Position numbers and translations under genes: made by a program
Assembly: GCA_902728285.1 (NCBI GenBank)
Contig: CACVBU010000738.1
Coordinates: forward strand, 62,001 to 126,000
DNA: 64,000 nt
Source: Clytia hemisphaerica
Taxonomy: Eukaryota; Cnidaria; Hydrozoa; Leptothecata; Clytiidae
Reading direction: 5' to 3'
Part shown: positions 1-12,094 of the stretch, in pieces
Numbering within the stretch: the first letter of the stretch is position 1
Layout of the letters: each line of letters opens with the position of its first letter
The notes under the pieces: model-generated
Told to the model about the DNA's origin: nothing
Databases searched by the model: none
The model's input: only the letters and a program-made list of their open reading frames with translations

Positions 1-278
1 CTATAGAGTTTTTGTCTACAATTAAGTAATAAATAATCTTTTAATTATGTCTTCAAATTCTTCATGCAACAGAATTCTGGCTGGAAAACTTTTTTCGCTA
101 CCCAATGCTTTTGATTTGAAACCCAATTAGAATTTTTTTTCGTAAAAAATGATATCAAACATGAGGAACTTATGCATCTAACTTTCTTCTAGAGAATGTG
201 ATTTGACGAGGTATAATCCCAAAAGAATCCCTAAATTTGATACCTTCTTACTGATCAAAATATATTTTCTCTATTTAG

Positions 279-1865
279 TGGAGAATTGACAGAACTCAGC
301 GTAAAGAAAATGGTGTGGATTTCGATGTAATTTTATCCTTGGACGCTCCTTCTGCATTCGTTTGGCTAGATACTCCGAATCGGGGTCGATTTCGGGAAAA
401 CGGGATACTTATAAACACACCGACTAGAAGGGTAAGCTGCTTACTTAACTTCTTTTGTTAGTTAAATGACCAAAGCGTCTGTTTTATATACACCTCTGTC
501 TCACAACCCTAGTGAAACTTCTTCCCATGAAAAGTTCTATCGAAATCCCGATGGGGATAAGAATTCTATTGTTCTTAGTTCAAAAACTCCAGTGTATTTT
601 AAATACGGACGAAGCAAAGTCAATTTTACAGTTGTCTGAAATTGTAGGGAATTTTTTCCCACCGGGGACGAAGTTTTGTCCAAATTTTCCGGTGGGGTTA
701 GAGTGGGGGGTGTCACCGGGTCTGTGACACATGGGTGTTGTTTACCGATCTCGATATCCTTTTCTGTTACTCGCAGTAAATCAGTGAGAAGTTCAATGTA
801 AAGTTTGTTGAGAAAACAAACACACAAAGTGTGTGAATATTTTGAAAGTAATCTATAAAACAGAAAGGTCTTGAACTCCAGTTGATTTCAAAAACAGATA
901 TATTTTGGTTGTGTCATTTTTATGAATGAACTTATTATCAATGGACCCGTTTTCAGAAAACTATGAGCTTTGGAAAATATCTGTTTCTTTTTGCCACGCC
1001 TAGACTTTCCATAAGCTTAGAATATTGAGTATTGTGAACACTTTCATTTATTTTTCCGAATTTTTCAAAGCCTTCCCAGCTTCTTGAGAGGAGCTGAAGT
1101 ATGTTGAAGAAAATGGAAGTCGTGACCTGAGAGACAAACCTCTAAAATGAGGAGGTTCTGTGGTCACTAGGGATGTTCAGACGTAAAGTAAAGTACTCAA
1201 AAAATAAGCATTGATTTCAAATATATAATTCTGTGACGCCAATTTCCATAACTTGAACACGCGCGGGGAACAAAGATTTGCTCGGGTTATGGAGTAAGAT
1301 CTATAAGACATTGTTGACTGAAGGGACAATGAAACTTGGTCGAGTTAAGGAAACATTTGAGTTATAGAGGATCGAGTTAAAGAGACTCCGCTGTGCTCAT
1401 GGCCCCCGTCACCAGGGGAGCCAGGGGGGGCCATGCCCCCCCCCCCAATATTTTGCAAAGTATTTTTTTTTTACTTTAGAAAATCTTATATATACCGTTT
1501 AGAGGGGTGAAATAAGGGTAAAAAGTAGAAAATTTTCTTCGTCGCCCATCCGGTGGGCGACATTTTTTTTTGGCCCCCTCAATTCGATTTGCACGCCGGG
1601 GGCCATGCTATGAAAATTGGTTTACATCAAAAAATTTCTGCACAAAACCTCTTTTTGTTGTAAAAAACTTAGTTAATAATCGGTATCTTGACAAATTAAT
1701 TCTGAAGACCAAATTATTTTAAAGTCACAGTCTTGTCAAAATATAATTTTGTGATATTTCTTTTTATAGATTTCATTTTTGTCATACCATGAGAAGTCAA
1801 ATAACCAGAAAGTGGACTTTATGGAGAATGTAACAGTCAAATCTTTGTATAATGTCTGGCATTAA
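279..1865 (+). CDS. MANBA: Beta-mannosidase, last two exons (partial gene)
   Basis: This is the C-terminal end of a lysosomal glycoside hydrolase family 2 beta-mannosidase, which removes terminal beta-mannose from N-glycan-derived oligosaccharides. Exon 279-431 follows a pyrimidine-rich AG and ends at GTAAGC. It encodes 51 residues including APSAFVWLD and RGRFRENGILI, matching the family's FVWLD...GRFSDNGF segment near the C-terminus. The final exon, 1770-1865, is phase 0 after TTTTTATAG. It encodes ISFLSYHEKSNNQKVDF and ends SLYNVWH-stop, lining up with the last roughly 30 residues of the vertebrate enzyme (ILFYPW...SLTDIY). The catalytic exons lie left of the window. The 1.3-kb intron holds a TIR repeat (491-737) and C-rich repeat sequence near 1390-1610. 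The identification rests on remembered family sequence. The second exon is the less certain part but fits in phase, length and pattern. Confidence 0.82.
491..737. repeat. MITE-like repeat, family T1 (copy 1)
   Basis: This 247-bp unit lies in the beta-mannosidase intron. It begins cacctctgTCTCACAaccc and ends gggtcTGTGACAcatgggtg, so the ends are imperfect inverted repeats. The interior carries repeated phrases on 'cccgatggggataag' and 'ccaccggggacgaag'. Related copies lie at 13817-14044 and 41757-42846. No transposase is present. It is therefore a non-autonomous DNA element of unknown superfamily. Confidence 0.6.
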
Positions 1866-4530
1866 AATGTCCTTTTGCAAACAATAGACAATGAAAGGCA
1901 TTCAAATAGAATTTGAAGCCTAGTGAGGATAGGCTTGACTTGGTTAATGGAAAATTATTCCCATTTCAATTTTGTTTGTGTTTACCTTTAAAAGGTAACA
2001 TTTTTAAATTGTTTTTGTTTCATTTAGAAATATTTTAAGACTGTTTTTCGATATGAGTATTAAGTTTCTATGATATGATTGAAATGACATTTTAGTCCAT
2101 TTATGACGTTGATGTTTGACAAAGCTTTTCATGTGAAAGCTGTTTTAACTTGAAGCAATGAGCCTGGAGAGGAGGTTCTTCCAAATATGAAAAAAGATCA
2201 CGTGATTATACGCCTGACTATAAAATAAGATTTTATATGATAATATAATTATTAATTGGACATATTGTGCTTCTTGGTAGTCTTGTGCGGTTTTGTTGAG
2301 TACTCCAAGGGGATGTACCGGGTGCGCCAAGAAAAAGTATACAAAGTGTACAGTATAGTAGGCCTGATTGGTGCTAAAAAAGTTTCTTGGTTAAAATAGT
2401 GCAAATTTGGAAATCGAATAACTCCCGCTCAGTACAGAAATCGGCCATTATCGTCTTCTATAGTCTCCTATATTATTCTTCGAAAGCTTTAATTGGTTTT
2501 GGCCTAAAGTGAGTTTGAAATTTCCGAAAAAAGATTAGACTCTTGGGTTGTAGCCTGGTTTTCACGAAATGGGTCAGGAAATAACGGCTATACCCTTTTT
2601 TGGACCTACCCCGGTGGGGTGGAGGTCCTATAAATTAACCCGTGTTCGTTAGTTAGTTAGTTAGTTACCAACTTTTCTCGAGATTGGCTCATTCAATTTT
2701 TCTGATTTTTTGCACAAAGGTGCATTACTATAAACCCTCGAATGTGACGGAGCCCGATTTTCGAAAAAAAAAATTTTCCGGCCGGTAGAACCGGAAATGT
2801 CCCGAAAAAAGCGGTTTTTTGAGATTTTCTCGAGATTTTATCATTAGTTTTTTGCGATTTTTTGCACATAGATGCACATTAGTACTGCCGAAAAGGTGTC
2901 CAAAACCGTTTGCCGAAAAAAAATTTTTTCCGGTCTGTAGAACCGGAAATGTGCCGGAAATCGTCGTTTTTTTCACATTTCCGTCACATTTTTTCAACTT
3001 ATTTAATTGTTTCTTTACAGAAAAATGTTCTTTATGACGATGCCCAAAACTTAGCATTGTTTGATTTCCAAAAAATCATCCTTTGAATCCGGAAACTCCT
3101 TTAAAAATCGCCGGAACAGGCGAAAACCGGCGTAAAACGGTTTTCCTTCATTTTTTCAACTTATACTCGACAGATTTTCATGATTTTTTGCACAATGATG
3201 TAAAATGGCAATGCCCAAAATGTGACAGAGCCCAATTTTCGAAAAAGAAATTTTTCCGGCCGCTAGAACCGGAAATGTCCCGAAAAAAGCGGTTTTTTGA
3301 GATTTTCTCAGTTTTAATTTTCTCTGAATGATTGATTAAAGTGTCGATATTATTTTTCTTTCACCGTTAAACATCGATGCGTTTCTTAATTGCTTTCTCC
3401 GTTCCAATAGATATATAAATCGAAATTTAAAATTATACATTACTTCCATTAAATTCTAATTATTCGTTTTATAAATAGGTAGGTCCATTAAAGTATTACT
3501 TGTTTCTTCTGACTCGAATTTAGAGCTTTGGGTTCCAAATTTTCACGATTTTTATGTTACCAGTTGGGCTATTACTAGCTACTATTAGCGTTTTATCTAG
3601 GAAATATAAGAAAGATTTTAGCCTTATGATTTTAGTTTCAATTAGCAAAGATGTGCCTACCCCCTGGTTTGGTACATGTGATTATTATAGCAAGTTGAAC
3701 CAATTAGTGATAAGTGAGGCCTGTTGTACGAAAAATCCTGTGGTCTCAAATCAAATTTTTATAATCAGCTTATAATTAAAAACAAGATAAAACTTAATCC
3801 GAAAATTGATTTTGCCATGGATCAATGTGGAGTCAGATCACAAACAACAAAATTTTCATTTTTTGAAAAAACTAATATTTCGCTTATCAACAAAAGCATC
3901 GTCAGTGTGATAGTAATACTGAAAATGTTGAACAAATTTCTAGAAAAATCAACTAGCGGAACAAATTCAAGTCTCTAGAGTCCTTTTCCAACGTTGTTTA
4001 CGAGTTTAAATGTCCTGGATGCTCTTCCAAATACATGGGAAAAAGTGATCGTACCCTATCTTGTTTTCTATACTGTTTGAAGAAGAGTGTTTGAGCTGAC
4101 ATAAAAAGGTTTTTGTTTGACGTGGTGAGCGTACAAACATCTATTATTTTTTTCATAGAATTATTTTATGCTTTCTCAATTATTGAGACGACTTTGTAAA
4201 TTTTGTAGTTTATATAGGAAGAAAGAAATTTGTAAAAAACTAGGCGTTATTTTATTGAGAATTCGAAAAATAAAATTTATATGGTAGTTATAAATCAATA
4301 GATAGTTTTAAAATGTTTTACCTATCCTGCAGCGAATCTTTTATTTATAATGTCAGCCATTTTGAAAAATAGTAAACTGGATGGCCACATATCAGGATGA
4401 ACTGTTTTTAACAATGATTGAAATTCAGATTTGAATAACTGAACTTCTGTTCACTGTGACAGGACGAATAAAGGTAGAGGAATTCGATCGATAACAATCA
4501 TTTGATGAGAATCTAGAAACAGTATAGCGG
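1866..4530. other. Intergenic stretch between MANBA and GAMT
   Basis: No convincing exon was seen here. It holds the pyrimidine-rich repeat at 2598-3310, listed separately, and otherwise AT-rich unique-looking DNA. The short open frames at 3554-3978 have no recognisable motif and no flanking splice signals supporting a gene. Confidence 0.5.
2598..3310. repeat. Dispersed repeat 'ggacctaccccggtggggtgg' family (copy 1)
   Basis: It starts at the partly palindromic acctaccccggtggggt, followed by TTAG tetranucleotides (about 2647-2664). Three or more internal degenerate units follow, each with a 'tttttgcacaaaggtgca' phrase, a 'gtgacggagcccgattttcg' phrase and a 'ccggtagaaccggaaatg' phrase. An inverted related copy is at about 39300-40082, with AACG tetranucleotides at 40018-40034. 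A fragment lies near 16165-16202. No coding capacity is seen. Confidence 0.6.
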
Positions 4531-4531
4531 A

Positions 4532-4540
4532 TTATATATA
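4532..4540 (+). promoter_or_regulatory. Possible TATA box of GAMT
   Basis: ATTATATATA lies about 240 bases upstream of the GAMT start codon in otherwise mixed sequence. A CTTTTTAG acceptor-like site at 4738-4745, 30 bases before the ATG, would allow a short 5'-UTR intron or a trans-splice acceptor between them. Both are inferences from short motifs in AT-rich DNA. Confidence 0.2.
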
Positions 4541-4775
4541 GGGTGTCTGTCTAGTATTGAAATTAATTTTGCATCTGACACCACGTTTGTGAACTCTGCT
4601 AGATCACTTGGCTTCAGTGTAACTAGCTAGCCTTTGGAGGTTGTTGCTTCTGACCCGATTTTCACTGGTTGGCGTTTAAATTCGATAAAAGAAGTTACGT
4701 GTTCGAAATCTATAATTCTCAACTATATTTCACATTCCTTTTTAGCTATTTCAAAAGTAAAAAAAGCAAAACAAA

Positions 4776-6131
4776 ATGCCAGCCATTTTTGATAAAGCAG
4801 AAGATTGTCGCCCAGAATGGACCAATGCCAAAGCTGAATTCGATGATGTGGATGAGCATTTGGTTATCTGTGGAAAACCCGTCATGGAAAGATGGGAAAC
4901 CCCTTACATGCATGCATTAGCTGATATTGCTGCTAGCAGAGGTTTGTTTTGAATCTGTCTATGTTTGAAACGCCTCAACAACCCATAGAAATCAATTAAA
5001 GGGAATAAATTAGATTGAAGCGCTCACAGTCCATCTCTTCCTCGTTCAAATGTTAATGATAAAAATTTGTTTGTCCTCAGCCAAAGATACGTTTTTTTAT
5101 AAGAACAAATTATATAAGAAAAAAGGCTTTGATGGCCAAAATATGTAAGAAAATGTTTACCACTGGCTAAACAGGGGTCTAAGACGAAACATTTGATTTG
5201 ATTTGAGTTGAGTTGTTGTAAAACTCAAAATGAAATATAAAACATCTTTAACCTTACAATACTAGGTGGTCGTGTTCTCGAGCTTGGATTCGGAATGGCA
5301 ATCTCCGGATCACGTATTGAAACGTACAAAGTGGACGAGCACGTGATCGTTGAATGCAACGATGGAGTGTTCGAAAAATTGAAAGTCTTTGCTAAAAATG
5401 CACCGAACAAAGTGACACCCTTGAAAGGTAAGATAAATGTTAAACTTATTTTTGTTAGTTATTGTCATTGTACTATAAGAAATTCCTGAAAACTGAAGAT
5501 TCAAAACAACTGACTCTTTTTTTCAACGAGAGATTTGCTATGATGGTAAAGGTCCCCTGTCTAAACGTCAAACCACATTTTATGCAAGACACTTTGAGTT
5601 ATGGAAAGTCTACTATGTTTTATCGATTTTAACTACCCTACGATGGTATAAAAAATATACCATGACCTAATTCGTTAAAAAACACAGATCTGAATTTTCA
5701 ACGGCAAATCTTCATTGGCACGAAAAAATATCGTTAATTTAAAAAAAAAAATTTAATTTTAAGGATTTTGGCAAGATGTTGTTCCCACTTTACCTGACGC
5801 AAGTTTTGACGCCATTTTGTATGACACTTTTCCCTTGTCGGACGACACGTGGCATACACATCAATTCGAATTCATCAATGGGCATGCGCAAAGGCTACTC
5901 AAACCAGGTGGTATTTTGACTTATTGCAATCTAACATCATGGGGAGAAAATTTAAAAGGGCAATATGATGATATCGAAAAAATGTTCCGAGAAACGCAAA
6001 TTCCGAAATTGGAAGAAGCAGGATTTAAAAAGGAAAATATTTCTTGGAGGCTTTTGGATATTGTTCCAGAAAAAGAATGCAGATATTATCAATTTAACAA
6101 AATGTTGGCACCAACTTGTGTCAAAAAATAA
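4776..6131 (+). CDS. GAMT: Guanidinoacetate N-methyltransferase
   Basis: This enzyme makes creatine by transferring a methyl group from S-adenosylmethionine to guanidinoacetate in the cytosol. There are three exons: 4776-4941, 5266-5427 and 5764-6131. All have GT/AG borders and together encode 231 residues; the human enzyme has 236. The sequence follows the family end to end: [17 protein letters not shown] in exon 1, the SAM-binding [13 protein letters not shown] across the first junction, [11 protein letters not shown] in exon 2, and [36 protein letters not shown] and the C-terminal [10 protein letters not shown] in exon 3. The acidic residue in VECND binds the SAM ribose, and the DDTWHTHQF segment is part of the guanidinoacetate site in the family. 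It is intact, with no frameshift. The start is fixed by similarity and by the upstream AG at 4744-4745. Confidence 0.97.
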
Positions 6132-8044
6132 ACTGTATATGACCTCGTGTTAAAAGGGCACTAGCTTTGTTAATATTGTTTGTCATTGATATCTACTCTA
6201 CGTATTTTTCTTTATGTAACTTTGTATATTTTTTTTTTTCATTTTTGACAGCAAAGATATTCTTCATTTTTCTTAATCATCGAGTACGATTATCACTCAC
6301 AACCCCTTTCCCCGCCCTTTTCGACAACTTCTTAGGGCTAAATTCCACTCTCATAAATTTGTAAACGAAATGAAAATCTTCTTTCCTTTTTTCATAAATT
6401 AGAGCTTACTTCTTTGTTCGCCACACTGGAAACATATAAATTGTTTTCTTAAATCAGTTAAAGTTTGGTCCAAACAAATAGCACCTATGCCTAATTACAA
6501 ATTGCAATTGAAATTGCCAGGGGACTTTCTGAGCAATTGTTAAATTGTCTAAGGAGATCTTAACCCTATTAATACTGGGCTTTTAGGGGCGGTTCAGAAC
6601 TAGGGGTAGGAGGGGGAGGGGGCTTTTCCTGTACCAACCCCTTAAAGTTTTTATCTAGACGGTCTTTTTGGATGAAACTTGGCACCCATGATGCTTGTTA
6701 TAAAGGGAGGGGGGTTTCACTTTTACGGTACGATGGCATTGGGCCTTTTCCCCGGTAAATCGGTATTACTAGAAAAAAACGACGGGATTACGGTATTTCA
6801 TTTTCTACCGGTATCGGTAATTAGATAATTAGGCTTCCTTTATCGACGGTATTTGACCCAAATTTTTGTCGGTATGACGGTATTTAAGACCCCTGAACCC
6901 CCCCCCCCCCCTATTAAGGTAACTTTCGACTAAAAAGTCGAGTAAGCATTTCATGTCAAGAGTTTTATTATTTCAGAAGCTATTAGCATTAGTTTAGCAT
7001 AAGATTAGGTTAACAAATCCTTTTAAAATTATCGCCCAACTTGCCTACCTTTTTTTTTTTATAAGCAAGTGTCTGGCCCTACATCAGGCTCGCATTATGC
7101 TTAGCATTCTATTGTTCTCAAACAATAGAGCCATTGTTTAGGTACCAAAAACTGAGCCTGCATATGCTTATAAACGTTATGCTTATAAAAGAAAAAACAT
7201 GTATCTCCTTAAAACTCGAGCTCATTACAGTTTTGGGACCAGTGATTCCAAAAACCAGAACATTTAACTTTCTTAGAATGTTTACTTTATCCTACGCACT
7301 TAAAGAAAAACACACTAAATCCAAGGAGGGTCGTGACGAGATCACAAGGATATGTTCTTAGGGAACCCACTGCAGGTAGAATTAGGTCATAAACCGCCAA
7401 AACCGGGACAAAAATGGTGTAGAGATGAAATTTTGCACAGAGGTCCAGGAATATGTCAGGAATCACCAATAAAAAAGCCCCACCCCCAGGAAGATGGGAA
7501 CACCCTCAAATCTAATAATGGCGGACATGGTACTTTCTTCTACAATTAATCAAGGCGGAACCTTGATAATTGATTTTTAATGGTTTTCAAATGTCAAAAA
7601 TAACTAGACAGGGAGATTCCTATCGATGAGTAGGTAAAGAAAATGGGGTCACTTTTGAAATTTGGACCACGTGGTCCCGAGATATGACCTCTAAAGTCCA
7701 AAAAATGACGATTTTGATGACGTCAGTATTTTTACTGACATGGATAAATTGGAACGTCGATGATTTAATCATGTAGCCCTGGTCATGGGCTTTCAGAAAA
7801 ATATATGATTTAGTATGTTTAAACCAACCGTTGGCGAGATATAACGATTTTAAAATAAAACAAGACGACTTAAAGTCGGAAATTTCGCCTAAAGTTTAAA
7901 CTGCATGGGAAAAAACAAGAAGTAGAGATGAGAGCTAATCTGAAATCTACTTTACATCGAGCCTTGATGAAACAATTTTATATGAACAACGAGGCTCAAA
8001 ATCGCTAAAAAGATAAGATCAATTCACGAACAATGGTTGTTTAA

Positions 8045-8520
8045 TTCTTAAGAACTAATAACTGAAGGGCATATCACCATCTATAAAGAGTTGTTAATTT
8101 GATTCTTATAGAAAAAAAACCTTATCAGGGAAAACTTCGTCGGGGAAAAGTGACGAAATTTTGGCCAAGTGACGAATATTTTTCCCTGACGAGAATTTAG
8201 CCCGGCCTTAACGCCTTTACCAACTATCAGCAAGTTACGAATATTTTTCCCCGACGAAGTTTTCCCCGATAATGTAAATATGTTCATATGTGCGCCATCC
8301 CTTGATTACTTTGTAAGAACTAATTACCGAAGGGTATATCACCGTTTATCAAGAGTTATTGATTTGATTCTTATAAAGTATATGCTTATAAGAAAAATAA
8401 ATATGATCATATTGTGCGCCATCCCTTGTTTACTTTGTAAGAACTAATTACCAAAAGGTATATCACCATCTATCAAGAGTTATTGATTGGATTCTTATAA
8501 AGTATATGCTTATAAGAAAA
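8045..8520. repeat. Tandem repeat of about 137-bp units inside the T2 spacer
   Basis: The phrase 'agaactaattaccgaagggtatatcaccgt...caagagttattgatttgattcttataaag' occurs near 8050, 8310 and 8445. Copies 2 and 3 also share a 'gtgcgccatcccttg' junction. The first copy is split by the palindromic insert at 8121-8273. Confidence 0.65.
8121..8273. repeat. Small palindromic MITE with TCGGGGAAAACTTCGTCGGGG-type ends
   Basis: The left end reads cttatcagggaaaacttcg and the right end cgaagttttccccgataat, a near-perfect inverted repeat about 30 bp long. The middle carries more copies of 'gacgaatatttttccc' in both orientations. It interrupts one unit of the tandem repeat at 8045-8520. Confidence 0.65.
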
Positions 8521-9636
8521 TAAAGAAAAAATCCAAACTGTGAAGCTAAAGAACACAAAGATATATGACGCAATCCAAAGAAAATCCGGGAAAATCGTCT
8601 GTGGTTATACGTGCGTGTAATTTGTAAATTAAATTTAGTGAGTTCGTCCACCGTATCGAGAACTTTCGTTTTCTAAATTTTTCATTGCACCGCCGCGAAA
8701 GACGATTGTAAACATAGTAAACCATATATTTTTCTGAAAGCTCATGATCAGGGCTACATGATGAGCACGTCGACGTTCCGATTTATCGCTCTTAGTAAAA
8801 ATGCTGATGTCATCAAAATCGTCATTTTTTGGACTTTAGAGGTCCAAGTGGTCCAAATTTTCTGACCCCATTTTCTTTATCTACGCATCAAGAGGAATCT
8901 TCCTGTTCAATTATTTTTGACATTTGAAAACCATTAACAATCAGTTATCAAGGGTCCCCCCTTGATTAATTGTAGAAAAAAGTACCATGTCCGCCATTAT
9001 GGATTTGAGGGTGTTCCCATCTTCCTGGGGGCGGGGCTTTTTATTTGGTGATTCCTGACATGTTCCTGGACCTCTGTGCAAAATTTCATCTCTACACCAT
9101 TTTTTTCTGGGTAGTTATGCAATTCTACCTGACTACAGTGCCCCTAATAACTTCCGGGACCATAAAAAATTGGCTGATGATAGATTCTATTTTTGAGGGC
9201 TCCGTTCTTTGTTAGTAAGATAAAGAACTATAAAAATAGAAGAAGACGTATCTTGAACATTGAAACTTATTGCAACATAAAAATTAAGCATAATTTCTAA
9301 AAATAAGTTAGTAATGAAACAACCATTACAAGTATTAAGCCCAAAATATTTCTAAACAATAAAACAAATTTTGGTCGAAACTGATAAAAACATTTCCTTT
9401 TTGTATATCATTAAGTTAAGGAGAAGGGTTTCAATGTACGCTATCTACTTTTTCAAAAAAGGAACAATGTCTTCTCTTAAACAAAAGTCACTGTAACAGG
9501 CATAGTTTGCCTAAGATGTAGAATTCAACTGCTGGTAAAATCCAACACAATAGACTTCATCTTACAAAAAGTACTACTCAAATAGCGATTCGGTTATTGA
9601 GAGCCTTTGTGGGTCTTAAAAGTATTTCGTGTTCAA

Positions 9637-10362
9637 TTATTCTCTGAAGAAAACATAATTAGTGAAATGGTTCCATTTGGTTTCTTCGGATTCTGGGTCA
9701 TAACCAGCCCCTCCTGCAGCTGACGTGACCATTTTAAAATTTGATTCATGGAGTCTATCGAAGGCCATTTCCAAGTGAGGATGCTTAAGATAGAAACGAC
9801 TTGAATAACAATCTGTTTTCCGATCGGGATCACGTGTTTCGTTTAGTGTGTCTGAAAACACTTCACGACTTAATCCGACATTTCCACAAACTAAGATACG
9901 TTGAAGTTTGCGGAACTTAATATCAGCGATCCCGTCACGGCCGAAAGCATACGTACCACGAACGCAAAGCGTGATAAAACCACTCGTACGAGATGTAGGT
10001 CCTCTCGGGTCTTTACGCGTAGGCTTTTTCAACAATTTACAGAGTCCTTTCAATCTGAAATACTCAGCTTCTACTAACAACCGATCCGCCTCTTCGAACT
10101 TTTTAGGTAACGTCAGTCCGTCGTTGCGAAGATAATCCAATACGTACCGAAACAAAGCACCGTCGCGATCAATAAAATATCTACCACGACTGTCTTTAGA
10201 TACTCGGATGTTGCCAGTAAACATACTTGTCAAAAGAGAGCCAGATTCAAATAAAAGTGTGGAGAGGGTTGTTGTGTAGTAGTGTCCACCAACATTGAGT
10301 TCAATCACTTGCGGTACGTTTGATAACTCATTCGAACTGCCACCGTTACTTCCTGACGCCAT
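9637..10362 (-). CDS. KCTD8/12/16-type BTB protein (GABA-B receptor auxiliary subunit family)
   Basis: A single open frame encodes 241 residues from the ATG at 10362. Two upstream in-frame ATGs (10470, 10572) would add up to 70 residues that do not look like family sequence. Residues about 17-112 form a T1/BTB tetramerisation domain, with IELNVGGHYYTTTLSTL, YFIDRDGALFRYVLDYLR and EAEYFRLKGL. Residues about 126-241 match the H1 domain specific to KCTD8/12/16, with FITLCVRGTYAFGRD, VFSDTLNETRDPDR, SSRFYLKHPHLEMAFDRL and a final TNYVFFRE. In vertebrates these proteins bind the GABA-B2 tail and G-beta-gamma and speed receptor desensitisation. No H2 domain follows H1. The gene is intronless across the coding region, so it could be ancestral or a retrocopy, but it is undamaged. 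Its orthology to one particular vertebrate member is not resolved. Confidence 0.9.
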   Translation of the reverse strand: MASGSNGGSSNELSNVPQVIELNVGGHYYTTTLSTLLFESGSLLTSMFTGNIRVSKDSRGRYFIDRDGALFRYVLDYLRNDGLTLPKKFEEADRLLVEAEYFRLKGLCKLLKKPTRKDPRGPTSRTSGFITLCVRGTYAFGRDGIADIKFRKLQRILVCGNVGLSREVFSDTLNETRDPDRKTDCYSSRFYLKHPHLEMAFDRLHESNFKMVTSAAGGAGYDPESEETKWNHFTNYVFFRE

Positions 10363-12094
10363 GTTTGATTGAAAGAATTTACTTTTGGTGTTCAACGAAG
10401 ACGATTGACTGTTATTATATTTATTACTATAGATAGATTCGATAGTTGGTAGGATGAAATTCGATTGCATCAGGTGGCCATATGAAAACACATCAAACTT
10501 TAACAAAATATAAAAATGTACAAAAGGAAATTTTTTACTTTCCCTCTGTTTTCGTTTTTTCCCCTTACTCACCCACAGTGTACTTACTCTTCAGGCTAAG
10601 AATTTTCACAATATTTCCCTTTTCTTTTCTTTTCAGTTTGGTCTGCTATAACCGAGAAAATATTTTTCAAACAATGGTCAGCTAGCCCCTCATATCATAT
10701 CCCTGTTTACAAATTCTCCCCTTTTTTGCTTCAATCCCTGTTAAATTTTTTTGTTCTTCACATCTAATTCGAATTATTATCTCTCTCATGAAAAAGAAAA
10801 GGAAAAAAAAATAAAAAAAGAGCAAAATAATTGGTAGTCAAATATTTGATGAAATCTCTAACAACGATACCAAGATTTACTTGAAATGTAGTGATGAAAA
10901 AAAATATTTGAATTACTAAACTTTTTGTGTAATACTTTCATGAAAATATCCACCACAGAATCTTTCCTCGTTCTCGTAATTTTTTTTTCCGGAAAAAAAA
11001 TATTACAAAAAAGGTGAAAAATATCACACTGTTTTCCACCCATTACTCCAGGTGACTTTAATATTCGCTCCTTAATATTTCCAAATTAAAAACCTCTCTC
11101 TTTCACCCAAAGATTTTTTAAAACAGCAGTGTGACAAAAATAAAAATAAATCTTCCTCTGTTCTGGTTGATAAGGGCTGTTCTTTTTTTTAGGGTTAAAA
11201 ATTAAAATACACAAACAAAAGAAATTTGTTAACTTACAAAGGTTTGTTTGCAGGTGTTTATCCTTCTCAAGTGAAAACTGGAGTAGCTTCTTCGAGTTGA
11301 AAATACGATGGTCGCTGTATCCTAAAACCAAGACAGAAACATGAACTTTGTAAATGTTAAAATGATACAAGAAAAACACTTTCTCGATTTTCCCTCTAGT
11401 AAATTAAGGAGCAGGAAAGAAAGAAAAGCCATCTGCCAATAATTCTAGACTGAAAAAAGGAAGAAAAACAAAATATTACAATTATGTGAAAAGTTGGGAT
11501 ATCGATTAGCTGAAAAGAAATATATATGAGAAAATTCTGAAAAACTAGTTCCTTCTTTACTTTGCGGTGTTTCAAATCTATATTACTCGCCTAAATAGAG
11601 GAACATTTATCATTAAGAAACCTCTTTAATCATACTACCAAGGGAGGCGAACCGGGGCCAGAAAAAGTCTTATAAAGTGCTTATCTTATGCTTATCTCAT
11701 ATTGAAAAAGTCTAGTTTTTAATAATTTGTAGTTCATATGAGTACTTTCAAAGATTATTTTCAAAACTATATTCCCTTAAGACTGACGATCATCCGAAAG
11801 CCTCAGACAAAGTAAAAGAAAAGTCAATAAAATGAATGGAAGAAAAAGGAGAACGAAATAATATCACAAACGAACAAGAGCTTATTCTTCTTATCGTATA
11901 TTTCCTGGTTTACATCAAATTCTTTAATATATACAAAACTAATTTTTAGATAATCACTCTACAAGTGCGAGGGAAATGTGAAAAATAAAGCTAGTTATTT
12001 ATACTATTCCTTAAGGCCGAAAGGTTACTTCAATGAGGGAACAGAATCGAGCATTGTTGTCCAATCAGCATTCAGAATTGAAAAGAAGAACCAA
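10363..12094. other. Intergenic stretch KCTD to TMEM33
   Basis: This is the 5' side of the KCTD gene and the 3' side of TMEM33, both on the minus strand. It is AT-rich with A-runs (10798-10820). No exon, RNA gene or clear repeat was identified. Confidence 0.5.

Larger units (their letters stand above)
7367..9128. mobile_element. Long inverted-repeat (foldback) element, family T2
   Basis: The arm at about 7367-7830 is repeated in reverse complement at about 8715-9128. Shared landmarks are GCAGGTAGAATT/CAATTCTACCTG at the outer ends, ggtgtagagatgaaattttg and its complement, and the 'agaaaatggggtcac' and 'tcatcaaaatcgtcattt' blocks toward the centre. Arms are about 85-90% alike by eye. The spacer holds tandem units (8045-8520) and a nested small palindrome (8121-8273). 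No transposase frame is seen, so it is non-autonomous. Confidence 0.75.
6132..9636. other. Intergenic stretch GAMT to KCTD, repeat-rich
   Basis: No exon was recognised. At 6590-6915 is a low-complexity repeat with G-runs, a block on 'accggtatcggtaatt'-type phrases and a C-run of about 13. The large inverted repeat 7367-9128 fills much of the rest. Sequence from 9130 to 9636 is AT-rich and probably contains the 3' UTR of the KCTD gene on the minus strand. Confidence 0.5.

Noticed and set aside
2728-3331. Overlapping frames rich in FFR, KRF and FAEK in three phases
   Set aside because: They are translations of the tandem 'gtgacggagcccgattttcg' repeat units.
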